64,000 nucleotides of DNA from Mangrovitalea sediminis (GTDB lineage Bacteria > Pseudomonadota > Gammaproteobacteria > Pseudomonadales > Oleiphilaceae): NCBI RefSeq assembly GCF_002514725.1, contig NZ_NTLB01000004.1, positions 372,001 to 436,000 of the forward strand, read 5' to 3'. This document shows positions 17,943-27,962 of this stretch, piece after piece. The position numbers and the translations under genes are program-made. Positions within the stretch are counted from its first letter, which is position 1; each line of letters starts with the position of its first letter. Below the pieces are notes generated by a model. The model saw only the letters and a list, made by a program, of their open reading frames with translations. It did no database searches and was not told the origin of the DNA.

Positions 17943-18293
17943 TCAGTAGTCGCCGACAGCCTCATCACTGCTGTAGTCTCCCCCTTCCGAGGCGGGTGCC
18001 GAGCAGGAATAGCGAATCGTCGGGCGAGTGGTTTTCTGGAGGTATTTAACCCATACCTTTTCCAGCAGACTTTCCGCCGGCACCTCGCCCTGGACCACTT
18101 TCAGGAGACGTTCCTGTGCAGCATTCGCCGGTGTAGCCTTGCCCAGCGTCAATTCGTTGAGCAGCACACCATGATTGGCAAGAAGCTGCGCCTCTCTCAT
18201 GGAAAAGTCACCCGAACGATTGAAGCCGCGCGGGTAATGTTTGGTATCGAAGAATGCTCGCTTGCAGCTGAAATCAGAGAAATTTGCCTGCAT
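17943..18293 (-). CDS. maoP: MaoP-like macrodomain Ori protein (DUF413)
   Basis: 116 residues from ATG at 18293, which has GGAG 8 bases upstream; an upstream start would add 18 residues. FFDTKHYPRGFNRSGDFSMREAQLLANHG and GKATPANAAQERLLKVVQGEVPAESLLEKVWVKYLQK match DUF413/MaoP closely when read in segments. In E. coli MaoP, with the maoS site, organises the Ori macrodomain. Here a Ser/Asp-rich tail (PASEGGDYSSDEAVGDY) extends the C-terminus. The hdfR gene lies upstream on the same strand; in E. coli the two are neighbours too, but divergent. Confidence 0.85.
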   Translation of the reverse strand: MQANFSDFSCKRAFFDTKHYPRGFNRSGDFSMREAQLLANHGVLLNELTLGKATPANAAQERLLKVVQGEVPAESLLEKVWVKYLQKTTRPTIRYSCSAPASEGGDYSSDEAVGDY

Positions 18294-18601
18294 CACACGA
18301 TCTCCGTTGGGATTCACGAAGGTCCTGTTTTGGTAAAACCCTCCCATTCATTGGAAAGGTCGACTGCTACCAGGAGTTCTTCCAACCGGACAACCACGAC
18401 ATAACCTGAGTATAGTCAGATTTATGCGTTGGCAAGCCGAACGGAAAAACATCCCAAAGATGCACCGCCGGACAAGCCCCCTGCCCCGTCAGACACCTTC
18501 CGGCAACATGCACCGGTAGGCGGCCGCGATTATGGAGCACACTTCCGGCAAGGGTACAACAATATTTTTTTCTAAATACAATTAATTTTAATAATGGATG
18601 A
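18294..18601. other. intergenic region upstream of maoP and downstream of hdfR
   Basis: 308 bases. The part next to hdfR (18555-18600) is strikingly AT-rich. A possible maoP promoter lies at about 18410-18440 (minus strand TTGCCA then TATACT, spacing 15). No RNA gene seen. Confidence 0.4.
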
Positions 18602-19501
18602 TCATGTGGCCTGATTGGCCCCCAAACGCCCGGGCTGCAGGGACTGCGGACTGTACGATGAACACAGTGTCAGCAAGCCCACAATCCGCTCGATCAAGGC
18701 CGGGCGCTCGTGAGCGCTCTTGTGCACGACATGGACAGCCCGATTGAAGACCGGCGCATCCTCCACGAGAAACAGCACGGATTCATCGAGATAGGGTCGC
18801 GCCACCGGTTCCGGCAGATAGACGGCCCCTCCGTTGGCCAACAGGAAGTCCAGCGCGATCCGGCCACTCGAGGTGTGCAGTACGGACGGCGGCATGCCGA
18901 CAAATGCCCGGGCATGCTCCACCTTGAAAGTTGTTCCCCAATCCACCTGTATATAGCGGTCGCTGACCGCCGCCGTTGCCGCCTGCCCCGAACGCGAAGA
19001 CACCATGATCAACGACAGGGAATCCACCTCCTTTACCACCAGGTCGTAACTTTTCGGCGGATCGAAGCAGACGGCGAGATCCAGGGCGTCCTCGATCAAT
19101 CGTCGCCCTAGAGAGTCATCGCTATAGACATCGGCCCGCAAGGCAATATCCGGCAGGTCGCGCATCAGCCGCTGCAGGGCCATTTGCAACCAGCTGTCCC
19201 AAATTGACGGCGGCGCGGCAATCGCCAATCGGGTCAACAGCCCCTGGGACAACGCAACATCCTGGCGCGCCCGTTCCCAGACCGTCAGCACCGACTCAGC
19301 ATGAGGCGCCAAGCGTTCTCCGGCCGGCGTCAGATGAATGTTATTGCGGGTTCGGACAAACAGATCGGTGCCGAGCACCTGCTCGAGCTGACGAATACGG
19401 GCGCTGACGGCCGACTGGGTCAGGTAAAGGTTTTCCGCGGCACGCCCGAAATGACGAGTCCGATGCACCTCGAGAAACGTTTTCAGCAGCTCGATATCCA
19501 A
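18602..19501 (-). CDS. hdfR: HdfR-like LysR-family transcriptional regulator
   Basis: 299 residues. The N-terminal winged helix (MDIELLKTFLEVHRTRHFGRAAENLYLTQSAVSARIRQLEQVLG in parts, then LFVRTRNNIHLTPAGE) is very close to E. coli HdfR, a repressor of flhDC and activator of gltBD. The ligand domain is more divergent. Its vicinity to maoP repeats the E. coli maoP-hdfR linkage and supports orthology. Target genes here are unknown. It is divergent from the photolyase gene with 106 bases between. Confidence 0.8.
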   Translation of the reverse strand: MDIELLKTFLEVHRTRHFGRAAENLYLTQSAVSARIRQLEQVLGTDLFVRTRNNIHLTPAGERLAPHAESVLTVWERARQDVALSQGLLTRLAIAAPPSIWDSWLQMALQRLMRDLPDIALRADVYSDDSLGRRLIEDALDLAVCFDPPKSYDLVVKEVDSLSLIMVSSRSGQAATAAVSDRYIQVDWGTTFKVEHARAFVGMPPSVLHTSSGRIALDFLLANGGAVYLPEPVARPYLDESVLFLVEDAPVFNRAVHVVHKSAHERPALIERIVGLLTLCSSYSPQSLQPGRLGANQAT

Positions 19502-19607
19502 TCCTCTACTCCCGCACCCGGTTTATGCCGTCGTCGGAGCCACTATAATCCAATCGTTCAATGCCCGCGAATAACCCTCATACATCATTTTTCCAGGGCA
19601 ACACTCC

Positions 19608-21008
19608 ATGACACAATTGGTCTGGTTCCGAAACGACCTGCGACTGGCGGATAACCCCGCCCTGACAGCCGCCCTGCAGGGCGAAGCGCCTGTCGAAGCC
19701 TGCTTTCTCCTGACACCGGAACAATGGCGGCAGCACGACTGGTCACCAGCACGCACCCGCTTTTTGCTGGACAACCTGGACAGCCTCTTTCACCGTCTGT
19801 CGGCCCTTGGCATTCGCTGCCATCTGTTGAGACACGATGACTTCAGTGCCTCACCCGACGCCCTGCTGAACCTCAGTCGCGCGCGGAACATCAGCGGGCT
19901 GCATTTCAATGAGGAATACGGCGTCAACGAAAGGCGTCGCGATCGCGACGTGCGGCATAGGCTGACGGAGGCGGGTATACAGGTCCATCGGTACCGCGAC
20001 CAGAGCGTCGTGCCAGTGGGTCAGGTCCTGACACAGCAAAGCGCGCCCTATACGGTTTTCACCCCCTTCTCGCGCCGTTGGCGAAGCTGGCTTGACGAGT
20101 TTCCGGTCTCGCTCTACCCAGAACCCAGTCAACGTGGCCCCGCCGTTGACTCGCCCACGGTCCCCCGCGACATGATCGATGCGAACAAGGTGCCTGATTC
20201 AGGGCTGACCGCGGGCGAAAACGCCGCGCACCAGCAACTGGAACAGTTTCTCGACGAACGCGGCGGGACCTACAAGCGAGACAGGGATTTCCCGGCGCTG
20301 GCTGCAACCAGCCGTTTGTCGCCTTATCTGGCCGCCGGTGTACTGTCCGGCAGACAATGCCTGGTGGCCGCCCAACAAGCTCTCAGCTCCGGCGGACGCG
20401 AGGAAGGTATTGCCAGTTGGGTCAACGAAGTGGCCTGGCGCGATTTCTATATCCATATCCTCTATCACTTTCCCCGCGTCAGCATGCACCGCGCATTCAA
20501 ACCGGAAACGGAGTCCCTGCCCTGGAATCCACCCGGAGAGGCGTTCGAAGCCTGGAAGGCAGGACAAACCGGCGTCCCCATTGTCGATGCGGCAATGCGC
20601 CAGCTGAACCAAACCGGCTGGATGCACAATCGGCTGCGTATGGTCACCGCCATGTTCCTGACCAAGAACCTGTTTATCGACTGGCGCCTGGGAGAGGCCT
20701 ATTTCATGTCCCGGCTGGTCGACGGTTTCCTCGCCTCCAACAACGGCGGCTGGCAGTGGAGCGCATCGACAGGTACCGATGCAGCACCGTACTTCCGAAT
20801 CTTCAACCCGGTATCGCAAAGTACCCGCTTCGATCCTGACGGCAGTTTTATCCGCCACTATGTGCCGGAAGTCGCCAAACTCGGGCCGGACAGGATTCAT
20901 GCCCCCTGGGAAAAGGGAGGGCGGGTCACCGGTTACCCTGCACCACTGGTGGATCTGAAGGCAAGCCGACAAGCAGCCATCGAACACTTTCGGGCATTAC
21001 AACCATAA
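19608..21008 (+). CDS. phrB: deoxyribodipyrimidine photolyase
   Basis: 466 residues. The N-terminal antenna-binding domain (LVWFRNDLRLADNPAL) and C-terminal FAD domain are complete: SRLSPYLAAGVLSGRQ, the substrate-site WVNEVAWRDFYIHIL, PIVDAAMRQLNQTGWMHNRLRM, and NGGWQWSASTGTDAAPYFRIFNP with the tryptophans of electron transfer. It repairs cyclobutane pyrimidine dimers using blue light. Stand-alone gene with its own promoter region. Confidence 0.95.
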   Translation: MTQLVWFRNDLRLADNPALTAALQGEAPVEACFLLTPEQWRQHDWSPARTRFLLDNLDSLFHRLSALGIRCHLLRHDDFSASPDALLNLSRARNISGLHFNEEYGVNERRRDRDVRHRLTEAGIQVHRYRDQSVVPVGQVLTQQSAPYTVFTPFSRRWRSWLDEFPVSLYPEPSQRGPAVDSPTVPRDMIDANKVPDSGLTAGENAAHQQLEQFLDERGGTYKRDRDFPALAATSRLSPYLAAGVLSGRQCLVAAQQALSSGGREEGIASWVNEVAWRDFYIHILYHFPRVSMHRAFKPETESLPWNPPGEAFEAWKAGQTGVPIVDAAMRQLNQTGWMHNRLRMVTAMFLTKNLFIDWRLGEAYFMSRLVDGFLASNNGGWQWSASTGTDAAPYFRIFNPVSQSTRFDPDGSFIRHYVPEVAKLGPDRIHAPWEKGGRVTGYPAPLVDLKASRQAAIEHFRALQP

Positions 21009-21056
21009 AGCACGCCCTAGGAGGCAACTGAGAAGAGCGATAGAAAAAGAGATGGA

Positions 21057-21824
21057 TCAGCCTTGATGCCGCGGTCCACAAACAGGGCATTCAGGATCGC
21101 GGGGTAACTTGAGGGATCGCCACTGTAATGTCAGCGCATCCAGCAGCAGCAACTGCCCTGTCAGCGACTGACCGACACCTGCAAGGATCTTGATGGCTTC
21201 CATCGCCTGCGTGGTGCCGATCATGCCGACAAGTGGGCCGAGCACGCCGGCCTGGGAGCAGTTCAGGGCCTCGTCGTCGTCGACTGCGTAGAGGCAGCGG
21301 TAGCAAGGGCTATCCATCTGTCGTGCATCGAAAACGGCGACCTGCCCTTCGGCCCGTATCGCAGCGCCGGACACCAGGGGGACCCGGTGCTTCACGCAGG
21401 CCGCATTCACGGCGAAACGGGTGGTGAAATTGTCGCTGGCATCAAGGACCAGGTCACTGCCCGCCACCGCAGTGTCCAACGCCTGCCCCTCAAGGTGCGC
21501 CACCTTCGGCACCACCCGGCAATCCGGGTTGGTGGCCATCGCCCTCTCGGCCAGCACCTCAGCCTTGAAGCGGTCGATATCCGCCATCGTGAAAGCGATC
21601 TGACGCTGCAAATTGGTCAGTTCCACGATATCCGGGTCGGCAACGGTCAACTCACCCACGCCCGCCGCCGCAAGATACAGCACGACAGGGCAGCCGAGCC
21701 CACCGGCACCGACCACCAGCACCCGCGCATTGGCCAGGCATAGTTGACCCGCCACGTCCATTTCCGGCATCAGAATCTGCCGGCTATAGCGCAGGAGCTG
21801 TTCGTCAGTGAGGGTATCGGACAT
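21057..21824 (-). CDS. moeB: MoeB/ThiF-type adenylyltransferase
   Basis: 255 residues from ATG at 21824, whose A is also the last base of the prmC stop (TGATG). VLVVGAGGLGCPVVLYLAAAG is the nucleotide-binding loop, NLQRQIAF and the DASDNF motif follow, and two CxxC pairs (CYRC, CPVC) form the structural zinc site. It adenylates the C-terminal glycine of a sulfur carrier (MoaD or ThiS). The order prfA-prmC-moeB is conserved in Pseudomonas-type genomes. MoeB versus ThiF cannot be decided from this alone. Confidence 0.9.
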   Translation of the reverse strand: MSDTLTDEQLLRYSRQILMPEMDVAGQLCLANARVLVVGAGGLGCPVVLYLAAAGVGELTVADPDIVELTNLQRQIAFTMADIDRFKAEVLAERAMATNPDCRVVPKVAHLEGQALDTAVAGSDLVLDASDNFTTRFAVNAACVKHRVPLVSGAAIRAEGQVAVFDARQMDSPCYRCLYAVDDDEALNCSQAGVLGPLVGMIGTTQAMEAIKILAGVGQSLTGQLLLLDALTLQWRSLKLPRDPECPVCGPRHQG

Positions 21825-22678
21825 CAGGGAGACTCCCATTGCGCCAGGGTCAAACGCAGATTACCGCCATAATCACGCTGCGAGGCCACACGACGGAAAC
21901 CCCGCGCTTCCAGCAACGCCTGCACAGCCTCCGCCTGCTGCCAGCCATGCTCCAGCACGATCCAGCCTCCCGGCATCAGCCAATCTGGCGCGGCGTGCAC
22001 AATATCACGCAGGTCCGCCAACCCCGCATCGCCCGCCACCAAGGCGGAACGCGGCTCAAAGCGCACATCGCCCTGTTCGAGGTGCGGGTCTTGCGCATCG
22101 ATATAGGGCGGATTGGCGACGATCATATGAAAGTGCTGGGGTTCGAGCGCCGAGAACCAGTCACTCTCGGCGAAATGGACATGCTCAAGCGCCAGCTTGA
22201 CGCTATTGGCCTTCGCCAGCGCCACGGCCTCTGGCGAACGATCGACACCCCAAACCTGCCATTCCGGTCGCTCAAATGCCAGGGCCAACGCAATCGCTCC
22301 GGTGCCCGTGCCCAGATCCAGCACCCGGGCCTGCTCCGGTAATGCCAACACCAGAATCGTCTCGACCAGGCATTCCGTATCCGGCCGGGGTATCAGCGTG
22401 CTGGCGTTGACCGACAGCGGCAACGACCAGAACTCTCGCTCACCCAATAGATATGCCACCGGCTCGCCAACGGCACGACGCTCGACCAGGGTCTGGAAAG
22501 CCGCCTGCTGGGTTTCCGACAAGGCCGCGTCCGGCCAGGTGTAGAGCCAGGTCCTCGATTGTCCCATCACCCGCCCCAGCAACAACACCGCATCCAACCG
22601 CGCCGATTCGCTATCGATACGATCAGAGGCCCAGGCCAGAGCCTCGGCAACGGTCTGTGGGGTCGGGATGTCAGTCAT
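21824..22678 (-). CDS. prmC: release factor glutamine N5-methyltransferase
   Basis: 284 residues. The SAM-binding motif VLDLGTGTGAIALALA and the glutamine-binding VANPPYID are present, as is the N-terminal helical domain. It methylates the glutamine of the GGQ motif of RF1 and RF2. The start overlaps the prfA stop (TAATG), so the enzyme and its substrate are translationally coupled. Confidence 0.95.
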   Translation of the reverse strand: MTDIPTPQTVAEALAWASDRIDSESARLDAVLLLGRVMGQSRTWLYTWPDAALSETQQAAFQTLVERRAVGEPVAYLLGEREFWSLPLSVNASTLIPRPDTECLVETILVLALPEQARVLDLGTGTGAIALALAFERPEWQVWGVDRSPEAVALAKANSVKLALEHVHFAESDWFSALEPQHFHMIVANPPYIDAQDPHLEQGDVRFEPRSALVAGDAGLADLRDIVHAAPDWLMPGGWIVLEHGWQQAEAVQALLEARGFRRVASQRDYGGNLRLTLAQWESP

Positions 22679-23763
22679 TAGTCTTCAGACATGCTGTTGA
22701 GCAGTTCCGCCTGATATTCCTGCATCAAGGGTTCGATCACCGGGTCGAGATCACCTTCGACCACTTCGTCCAACTTGTACAACGTGAGGTTGATACGATG
22801 ATCGGTCACCCGCCCCTGTGGGAAGTTATAGGTCCGAATGCGTTCGGAACGATCACCACTGCCGACCAGGCTCTTACGGGTATCGGCCTGCTCACGGGCA
22901 TGCTTTTCCCGCTCCTGCTCCATCAAGCGTGCCTGCAGCAGCGACATCGCCTTGGAGCGATTCTTGTGCTGGGAGCGCTCATCCTGGCATTCCACGACAA
23001 TGCCGGAAGGAATATGAGTAATGCGGATCGCGGAATCCGTCTTGTTGACGTGCTGACCGCCCGCCCCTGACGCCCGGAAGGTATCGACCCGCAAGTCGGC
23101 CTTATTCAGCTCCACCGCTTCCACTTCATCAGGTTCAGGCATAACGGCAACGGTACAGGCCGAGGTATGAATACGCCCCTGGGATTCAGTCTCCGGCACC
23201 CTTTGCACACGATGCGCACCGGACTCGAACTTGAGGTGGCCATAGACCTGATCACCGGCAACGCGGGAAATGATTTCCTTATAGCCACCATGCTCACCAG
23301 GGCTCTCGCTGATGACCTCAACACGCCAGCCCTGTCGCTCGGCATAACGGGAATACATGCGGAAAAGGTCACCGGCAAAGATGGCGGCCTCGTCCCCTCC
23401 GGTACCGGCCCGGACTTCCAGAAACACGTTACAGCTGTCATTCGGGTCGCGCGGCAACAACAGTCGCTGCAGTTCGGACTCCAGCTCCAGCTGCCGCTCG
23501 CGACCACTCTCAACCTCTTCTTCCGCCATGGCCCGCATCTCGGCATCCCCTTCCCGCAGCAGCTCTTCAGCGCCGGCGATGTCCTCACAGACCTTGCGGT
23601 ATTCCCGGTAGCACTTTACCACCGGCTCGACTTCGGCATACTCCTGGGACAAAGCCCTGAAACGATCCTGTTGCGCGATGGTCTGGGCGTCAGTCAGCAG
23701 CACACCGATTTCTTCAAAGCGGTCGAGCAACTGGTCCAGTTTGGTCTGAATGGATGCCTTCAT
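22678..23763 (-). CDS. prfA: peptide chain release factor 1
   Basis: 361 residues. [19 protein letters not shown] carries the GGQ hydrolysis motif; the stop-codon tripeptide is PET in [13 protein letters not shown] (E. coli has PAT). The C-terminal [16 protein letters not shown] is normal. It reads UAA and UAG. It is the middle of hemA-prfA-prmC-moeB, 143 bases after hemA. Confidence 0.97.
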   Translation of the reverse strand: MKASIQTKLDQLLDRFEEIGVLLTDAQTIAQQDRFRALSQEYAEVEPVVKCYREYRKVCEDIAGAEELLREGDAEMRAMAEEEVESGRERQLELESELQRLLLPRDPNDSCNVFLEVRAGTGGDEAAIFAGDLFRMYSRYAERQGWRVEVISESPGEHGGYKEIISRVAGDQVYGHLKFESGAHRVQRVPETESQGRIHTSACTVAVMPEPDEVEAVELNKADLRVDTFRASGAGGQHVNKTDSAIRITHIPSGIVVECQDERSQHKNRSKAMSLLQARLMEQEREKHAREQADTRKSLVGSGDRSERIRTYNFPQGRVTDHRINLTLYKLDEVVEGDLDPVIEPLMQEYQAELLNSMSED

Positions 23764-23906
23764 AAGAAATACAGCTACCTGCGATACGGTCAGAGGTGAG
23801 AGTCCAAGTGCGCCTGAAAACGGGGTCTGTCAGCTCGTTCCGGAGCGCATAGCGCATCGAACACACCGATTACACCGGAGCGTCACTGGATAATCCGCAC
23901 AGGATA

Positions 23907-25244
23907 CTAAACTTTCTGGCGCTGTTCGGCCACGAAGATAGGTTCGACGGCAGCATTACCGTCGGCATTGCCGCCCTTACCGTTAGGCCGGCCAGGACTG
24001 AGATCGTAGAGTTCACGCAGCCACTCGGCCACATCCGCGCGGCCTTCGGCTGTCGCTTTGCGCACCTGCACGGTCGGCCCATGCAGCAGCTTATTCGTCA
24101 ACGCACGCGCCATGGAGCGCACAATCGTCTCAGCGTCGGCCCCCGCCTGCAGGGCTCGCACCGCCTTGTCGACTTCGTCATCACGCACCCGCTCCGCCTG
24201 ACCACGAAACTGCTTGAGCGTCGCCACGGCATCCAAAGCCCGCAACTGATACATGAATTCAGAGACACCGCTCTCGATGAGGTTCTCTGCCTCACGCGCA
24301 GCCCCTTCGCGGGAGCGGATATTCTCTTCGATGACTTCACGAAGATCGTCGACGGTATATAAATAGACATCACTCAGCTCGCGCACTTCCGGCTCGATAT
24401 CCCGCGGCACGGCGATATCGACCATAAACATGGGGCGATGCTTGCGCTGCTTGAGCGCCCGCTCCACCGAACCCTTACCGAGAATCGGCAGAGGGCTTCC
24501 GGTGGACGAGATAATAATGTCGGCATTGGGCAAGACCTCAGGAATATCGGAAAGCCGGATACCCTGCCCGCCCATTTCTGCCGCCAACTCTTCAGCCCGC
24601 TCCAGGGTGCGATTGGCAACGGTGATGTCAATCAGCCCGAGCTCCCTCAGATGCTGAGCCACCAACCGGATCGTCTTGCCCGCGCCGATCAGGAGGGCCC
24701 GGTTTTCCGACAGGTCGGAAAAAATATGACGGGACATCGCAACCGCAGCGTAGGCGACAGAAACCGGGTTCTCACCAATGCTGGTCTGCGTGCGCACACG
24801 CTTGGCGATGGAGAAGGACTGCTCGAAAAGACGGGTTAATTCACGCCCCACGGTCCCCGCTTCACGGGCCGAGGCATAGGCATCCTTGAGCTGGCCCAGG
24901 ATCTGAGGCTCACCCAGCACCATGGAATCCAATCCGCTGGCGACGCGCATCATGTGACGCACAGCCTCATCCTGCCAATAGACATAACAACAGCCGGCAA
25001 GCTCCAGGGCATCGATACTGTGGAAACCGCCCAGCCAATCCAGCAACTGGCGCTCGCCGTCCAGATCGGTCGCGCAATAGACTTCCGTGCGGTTACAGGT
25101 CGAAAGGATAGCGACCTCGCTGACCCGCTTGGTATCCACCACCTGACGCAGGGCAGACGGCAGTGTCTCTGGCGCAAACGCCACACACTCCCGCATTTCC
25201 ACCGGTGCGGTGCGATGATTTATACCCAGTACCAGCACAGCCAT
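23907..25244 (-). CDS. hemA: glutamyl-tRNA reductase
   Basis: 445 residues from ATG at 25244, giving the family N-terminus [19 protein letters not shown]; an open extension of 17 codons upstream lacks similarity. The catalytic cysteine is Cys50 in LSTCNRTE; the NADPH domain includes [16 protein letters not shown]. It reduces glutamyl-tRNA to glutamate semialdehyde, the first step of C5 haem synthesis. The C-terminal extension ([18 protein letters not shown]) is low-complexity. Divergent from the TPR lipoprotein gene. Confidence 0.95.
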   Translation of the reverse strand: MAVLVLGINHRTAPVEMRECVAFAPETLPSALRQVVDTKRVSEVAILSTCNRTEVYCATDLDGERQLLDWLGGFHSIDALELAGCCYVYWQDEAVRHMMRVASGLDSMVLGEPQILGQLKDAYASAREAGTVGRELTRLFEQSFSIAKRVRTQTSIGENPVSVAYAAVAMSRHIFSDLSENRALLIGAGKTIRLVAQHLRELGLIDITVANRTLERAEELAAEMGGQGIRLSDIPEVLPNADIIISSTGSPLPILGKGSVERALKQRKHRPMFMVDIAVPRDIEPEVRELSDVYLYTVDDLREVIEENIRSREGAAREAENLIESGVSEFMYQLRALDAVATLKQFRGQAERVRDDEVDKAVRALQAGADAETIVRSMARALTNKLLHGPTVQVRKATAEGRADVAEWLRELYDLSPGRPNGKGGNADGNAAVEPIFVAEQRQKV

Positions 25245-25524
25245 ATCAGATATCGGAACTCGCCAGGATGTCGGTGATGCCTTTCGGGATGGCATTCTAT
25301 AGGTTGCTACAAAACGTCCCTATTTTAGCGGTCTGGCCTCTTCGGTGCCAGCCAAACTCCTGCGCTGGATCAAAGACCGACGGTTTTTACCTACAAGTTA
25401 TTGATCGCTTGCGACAGGGCGACGGACGACAATCAGGGGATTAGGCATGCGCTTCGCCTTGTGCCATTATTAGGAACTCTCACAGTTTCTCTGTCCGCCC
25501 ATCCATTGAGCATACGGAAGCAAC

Positions 25525-27252
25525 ATGCGGAAACCATTACTTCTGTCCGCCGGCCTGCTAATGTTAAGCGGCTGCGCGAGCCTCCTGCAGCACCCAGCCA
25601 AACAGTCCGAAACGCCCAAAGTGCAGGCCAAACCGGAACAACAGGCAAAACAGGAGGTGCATTACGGCAGCTTCCCGCCCAATGTTCTTTTCCAGTTGCT
25701 GACAGCGGAAATTGCCGCCCAGCGCGGGCGTTATGATGTAACGCTGCTGGATTACGTCAAAGCTGCCGAAGAATCCGGCGACCTGGGCATCATCAAGCGC
25801 GCCATGGGTATCGCCCACGCGCTGAATGCGACCAATGCCCAGGCCAGACTGTCACAGATCTGGCTGGAAAAGGACCCCAATAGCGTCCAGGCACATCAAA
25901 TTGCCGCTCTCGAAGCCATCCGCAAAAAGAATTTCACCCTGGCCCTCCAGCATATGGAAACCATCCTGAAGCTGGGTGGGGATGCTAACTTCGATGGCCT
26001 GGCGGGCTACGCCGAGACGCTGAAGCCGGAAGAGCAGCAGCAAATCCTCAAGCTCTACCAGCAACTGGAAACCCGGCATCCCGATAACCTTGAGATCAAG
26101 TACAGCCTGGGCCTGCTTTACCGCATCAACAAGGACAATCAGCAGGCCATGGAGACCACCAAGGCCCTGCTCAAGGCGCACCCGGACTATCAGCCGGCCA
26201 TGCTACTGTATGGCACACTGCTCTACGACCTGGGCAACCCCAAAGAAGGACTCAGTTACCTGCGCAAGCAGACCAACCGCTATCCGGATGACCGCAAGCT
26301 GGGCACGCTGTATGCCCGAATGTTGCTGGAGGACCGGCAGAACCAGGCCGCAGAGGATGAGTTCCAGCGACTGATGATCCGCTTCCCGAAAGAATCCGGC
26401 CTCAAGTTGTCCCACGCCCTGGTTGCCCTGGACAATGGCCACGAGGACATTGCCAAGACCGAGCTGACCGAGCTTGTCACGGCCGGTGAGCACACCAATG
26501 AAGCTCACTATTATCTCGGCCGGATTGCCGACAAGAACAAGGACGTCAAGGAGGCCATTGACCAGTATGGGCAGGTTGAAGACGGCACCCAGTTCTTCTC
26601 GGCACTCTCGCGCAAGAGTTTCCTGCAGGCACAGGAGGGTAACCTGCAGGATGCCCTGAACAATCTTGATTCCCTGCAGCAACAGATGCCCAATCAGGCC
26701 GAAAACCTCTGGATGGTGCGCATCAATCTCCTGCTGGATCTCAAGAAACAACAAGAGGCACTGAAAGCCTGTAACGATGCTCTTGAGAAATACCCAAACA
26801 ACAATCGCATCCGTTATGCCAGGGCCATGCTTTTCGACAGCCTGGGGCGCGATAAGGAGTCTGAGGCCGATTTTCGCAAGATTATCGCTGCGGAGCCGAA
26901 TAACGCCGTGGCCCTCAACGCGCTGGGTTATACGCTGACCGTAAAAAGCACCCGCTATAAGGAAGCGCTTGAGCTGATCCAGAAGGCCCACAAGCTGGAT
27001 CCGAAAAATCCGGCCATCACGGACAGTCTGGGCTGGGTCCAATACAAGCTCGGCAATCTCCCCAGTGCCGTAAAATACCTGCGAGAAGCCTATGCGGCAT
27101 TCCCGGACCCCGAGGTGGCCACCCACCTGGCCAGGGCACTCTGGGACAGCGGCAAGAAGAGTGAAGCCCGCAGCATCCTGCAGGATAGCCTGAAGGCACA
27201 CCCAGGAGATTCTCGCTTGATTAAGGCCATGAAAGAGTTGGGCATTCAATAA
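25525..27252 (+). CDS. TPR-repeat outer-membrane lipoprotein (PA4667-like)
   Basis: 575 residues. The signal peptide MRKPLLLSAGLLMLSGC ends in a lipobox with Cys17, so the protein is lipidated. Most of the rest consists of tetratricopeptide repeats, e.g. YLLGLLYRINKDNQQAMETT-like units and the C-terminal ALNALGYTLTVKSTRYKEALELIQKAHKLDPKN and SLGWVQYKLGNLPSAVKYLREAY (in parts). It is likely a protein-protein scaffold at the inner face of the outer membrane. Same position as PA4667 in Pseudomonas, just before lolB (45 bases). Confidence 0.85.
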   Translation: MRKPLLLSAGLLMLSGCASLLQHPAKQSETPKVQAKPEQQAKQEVHYGSFPPNVLFQLLTAEIAAQRGRYDVTLLDYVKAAEESGDLGIIKRAMGIAHALNATNAQARLSQIWLEKDPNSVQAHQIAALEAIRKKNFTLALQHMETILKLGGDANFDGLAGYAETLKPEEQQQILKLYQQLETRHPDNLEIKYSLGLLYRINKDNQQAMETTKALLKAHPDYQPAMLLYGTLLYDLGNPKEGLSYLRKQTNRYPDDRKLGTLYARMLLEDRQNQAAEDEFQRLMIRFPKESGLKLSHALVALDNGHEDIAKTELTELVTAGEHTNEAHYYLGRIADKNKDVKEAIDQYGQVEDGTQFFSALSRKSFLQAQEGNLQDALNNLDSLQQQMPNQAENLWMVRINLLLDLKKQQEALKACNDALEKYPNNNRIRYARAMLFDSLGRDKESEADFRKIIAAEPNNAVALNALGYTLTVKSTRYKEALELIQKAHKLDPKNPAITDSLGWVQYKLGNLPSAVKYLREAYAAFPDPEVATHLARALWDSGKKSEARSILQDSLKAHPGDSRLIKAMKELGIQ

Positions 27253-27297
27253 GGCACCAATACCGGGACTCATACCTGGCATTGAAAAGGAGCATCT

Positions 27298-27948
27298 GTG
27301 ACGAACGCCCCAAGCCGCAGCGGGCGAGCCTGGCTCGCCCTGCCCCTCCTTGTACTACTGGCCGGCTGTGCCAGCCAGGTACAGCTGCCTCAAGAAGGTC
27401 GTTTGAGCACGGCGAAACCGGCAGACTGGTCCGTCAAGCAACAACAGCTCGCCAGCTTCGATCACTGGGAGCTGCAGGGTAAGGTCGCCGTCAGCCAGCC
27501 CGAACATAATGACACCGGTGTGATCAACGCTTGGCGACAGACCGGAGATACCTATCACCTACAACTGTCCTCCAGCTTCCTGGGCATGGGCAGCACAACC
27601 CTTAATGGCGCTCCCGGCTTTATCACGCTCACCACCAGTAACGGCAAGCGTTTCAGCTCAAACCAGCCGGAAGAACTGCTACTGCAGGAAACCGGCTGGC
27701 GTCTGCCGGTTTCCCAACTGTCCTACTGGATACGGGGAATCCCCGCGCCTGATGGCTCGCCCAAGCTATACTTCAGTCCTCAAGGCCAGCTTCGCCTGCT
27801 AACCCAGGACGGTTGGCGCATCCATTACCAGAGGGAAAGGACCTGGATCACTGGCCTGCCTCCGCTGCCTGCGCTCCTGACGGCAGAAAAAGGGCAAGTA
27901 CGCGTGCGCGTCGCCGTCACAGCCTGGCACCCTCTCAATAACCCTTAA
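27298..27948 (+). CDS. lolB: outer-membrane lipoprotein receptor LolB
   Basis: 216 residues. GTG start with AAGGAG 6 bases upstream. The signal peptide ends LLVLLAGC (Cys24). The mature part shows WELQGKVAVSQPEHNDTGVINAWRQ and the LolB beta-sheet pattern LQLSSSFLGMGSTTLNG, though the usual exposed hydrophobic loop is only moderately conserved. LolB accepts lipoproteins from LolA and inserts them in the outer membrane. It is followed by ispE after 14 bases. Confidence 0.92.
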   Translation: MTNAPSRSGRAWLALPLLVLLAGCASQVQLPQEGRLSTAKPADWSVKQQQLASFDHWELQGKVAVSQPEHNDTGVINAWRQTGDTYHLQLSSSFLGMGSTTLNGAPGFITLTTSNGKRFSSNQPEELLLQETGWRLPVSQLSYWIRGIPAPDGSPKLYFSPQGQLRLLTQDGWRIHYQRERTWITGLPPLPALLTAEKGQVRVRVAVTAWHPLNNP

Positions 27949-27962
27949 GCTGAAGATTTACT

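Noticed and set aside
26203-27282. Open frame of 359 codons antisense to the TPR lipoprotein gene
   Set aside because: It shadows a gene with clear signal peptide, lipobox and TPR repeats; the antisense product has no motif.
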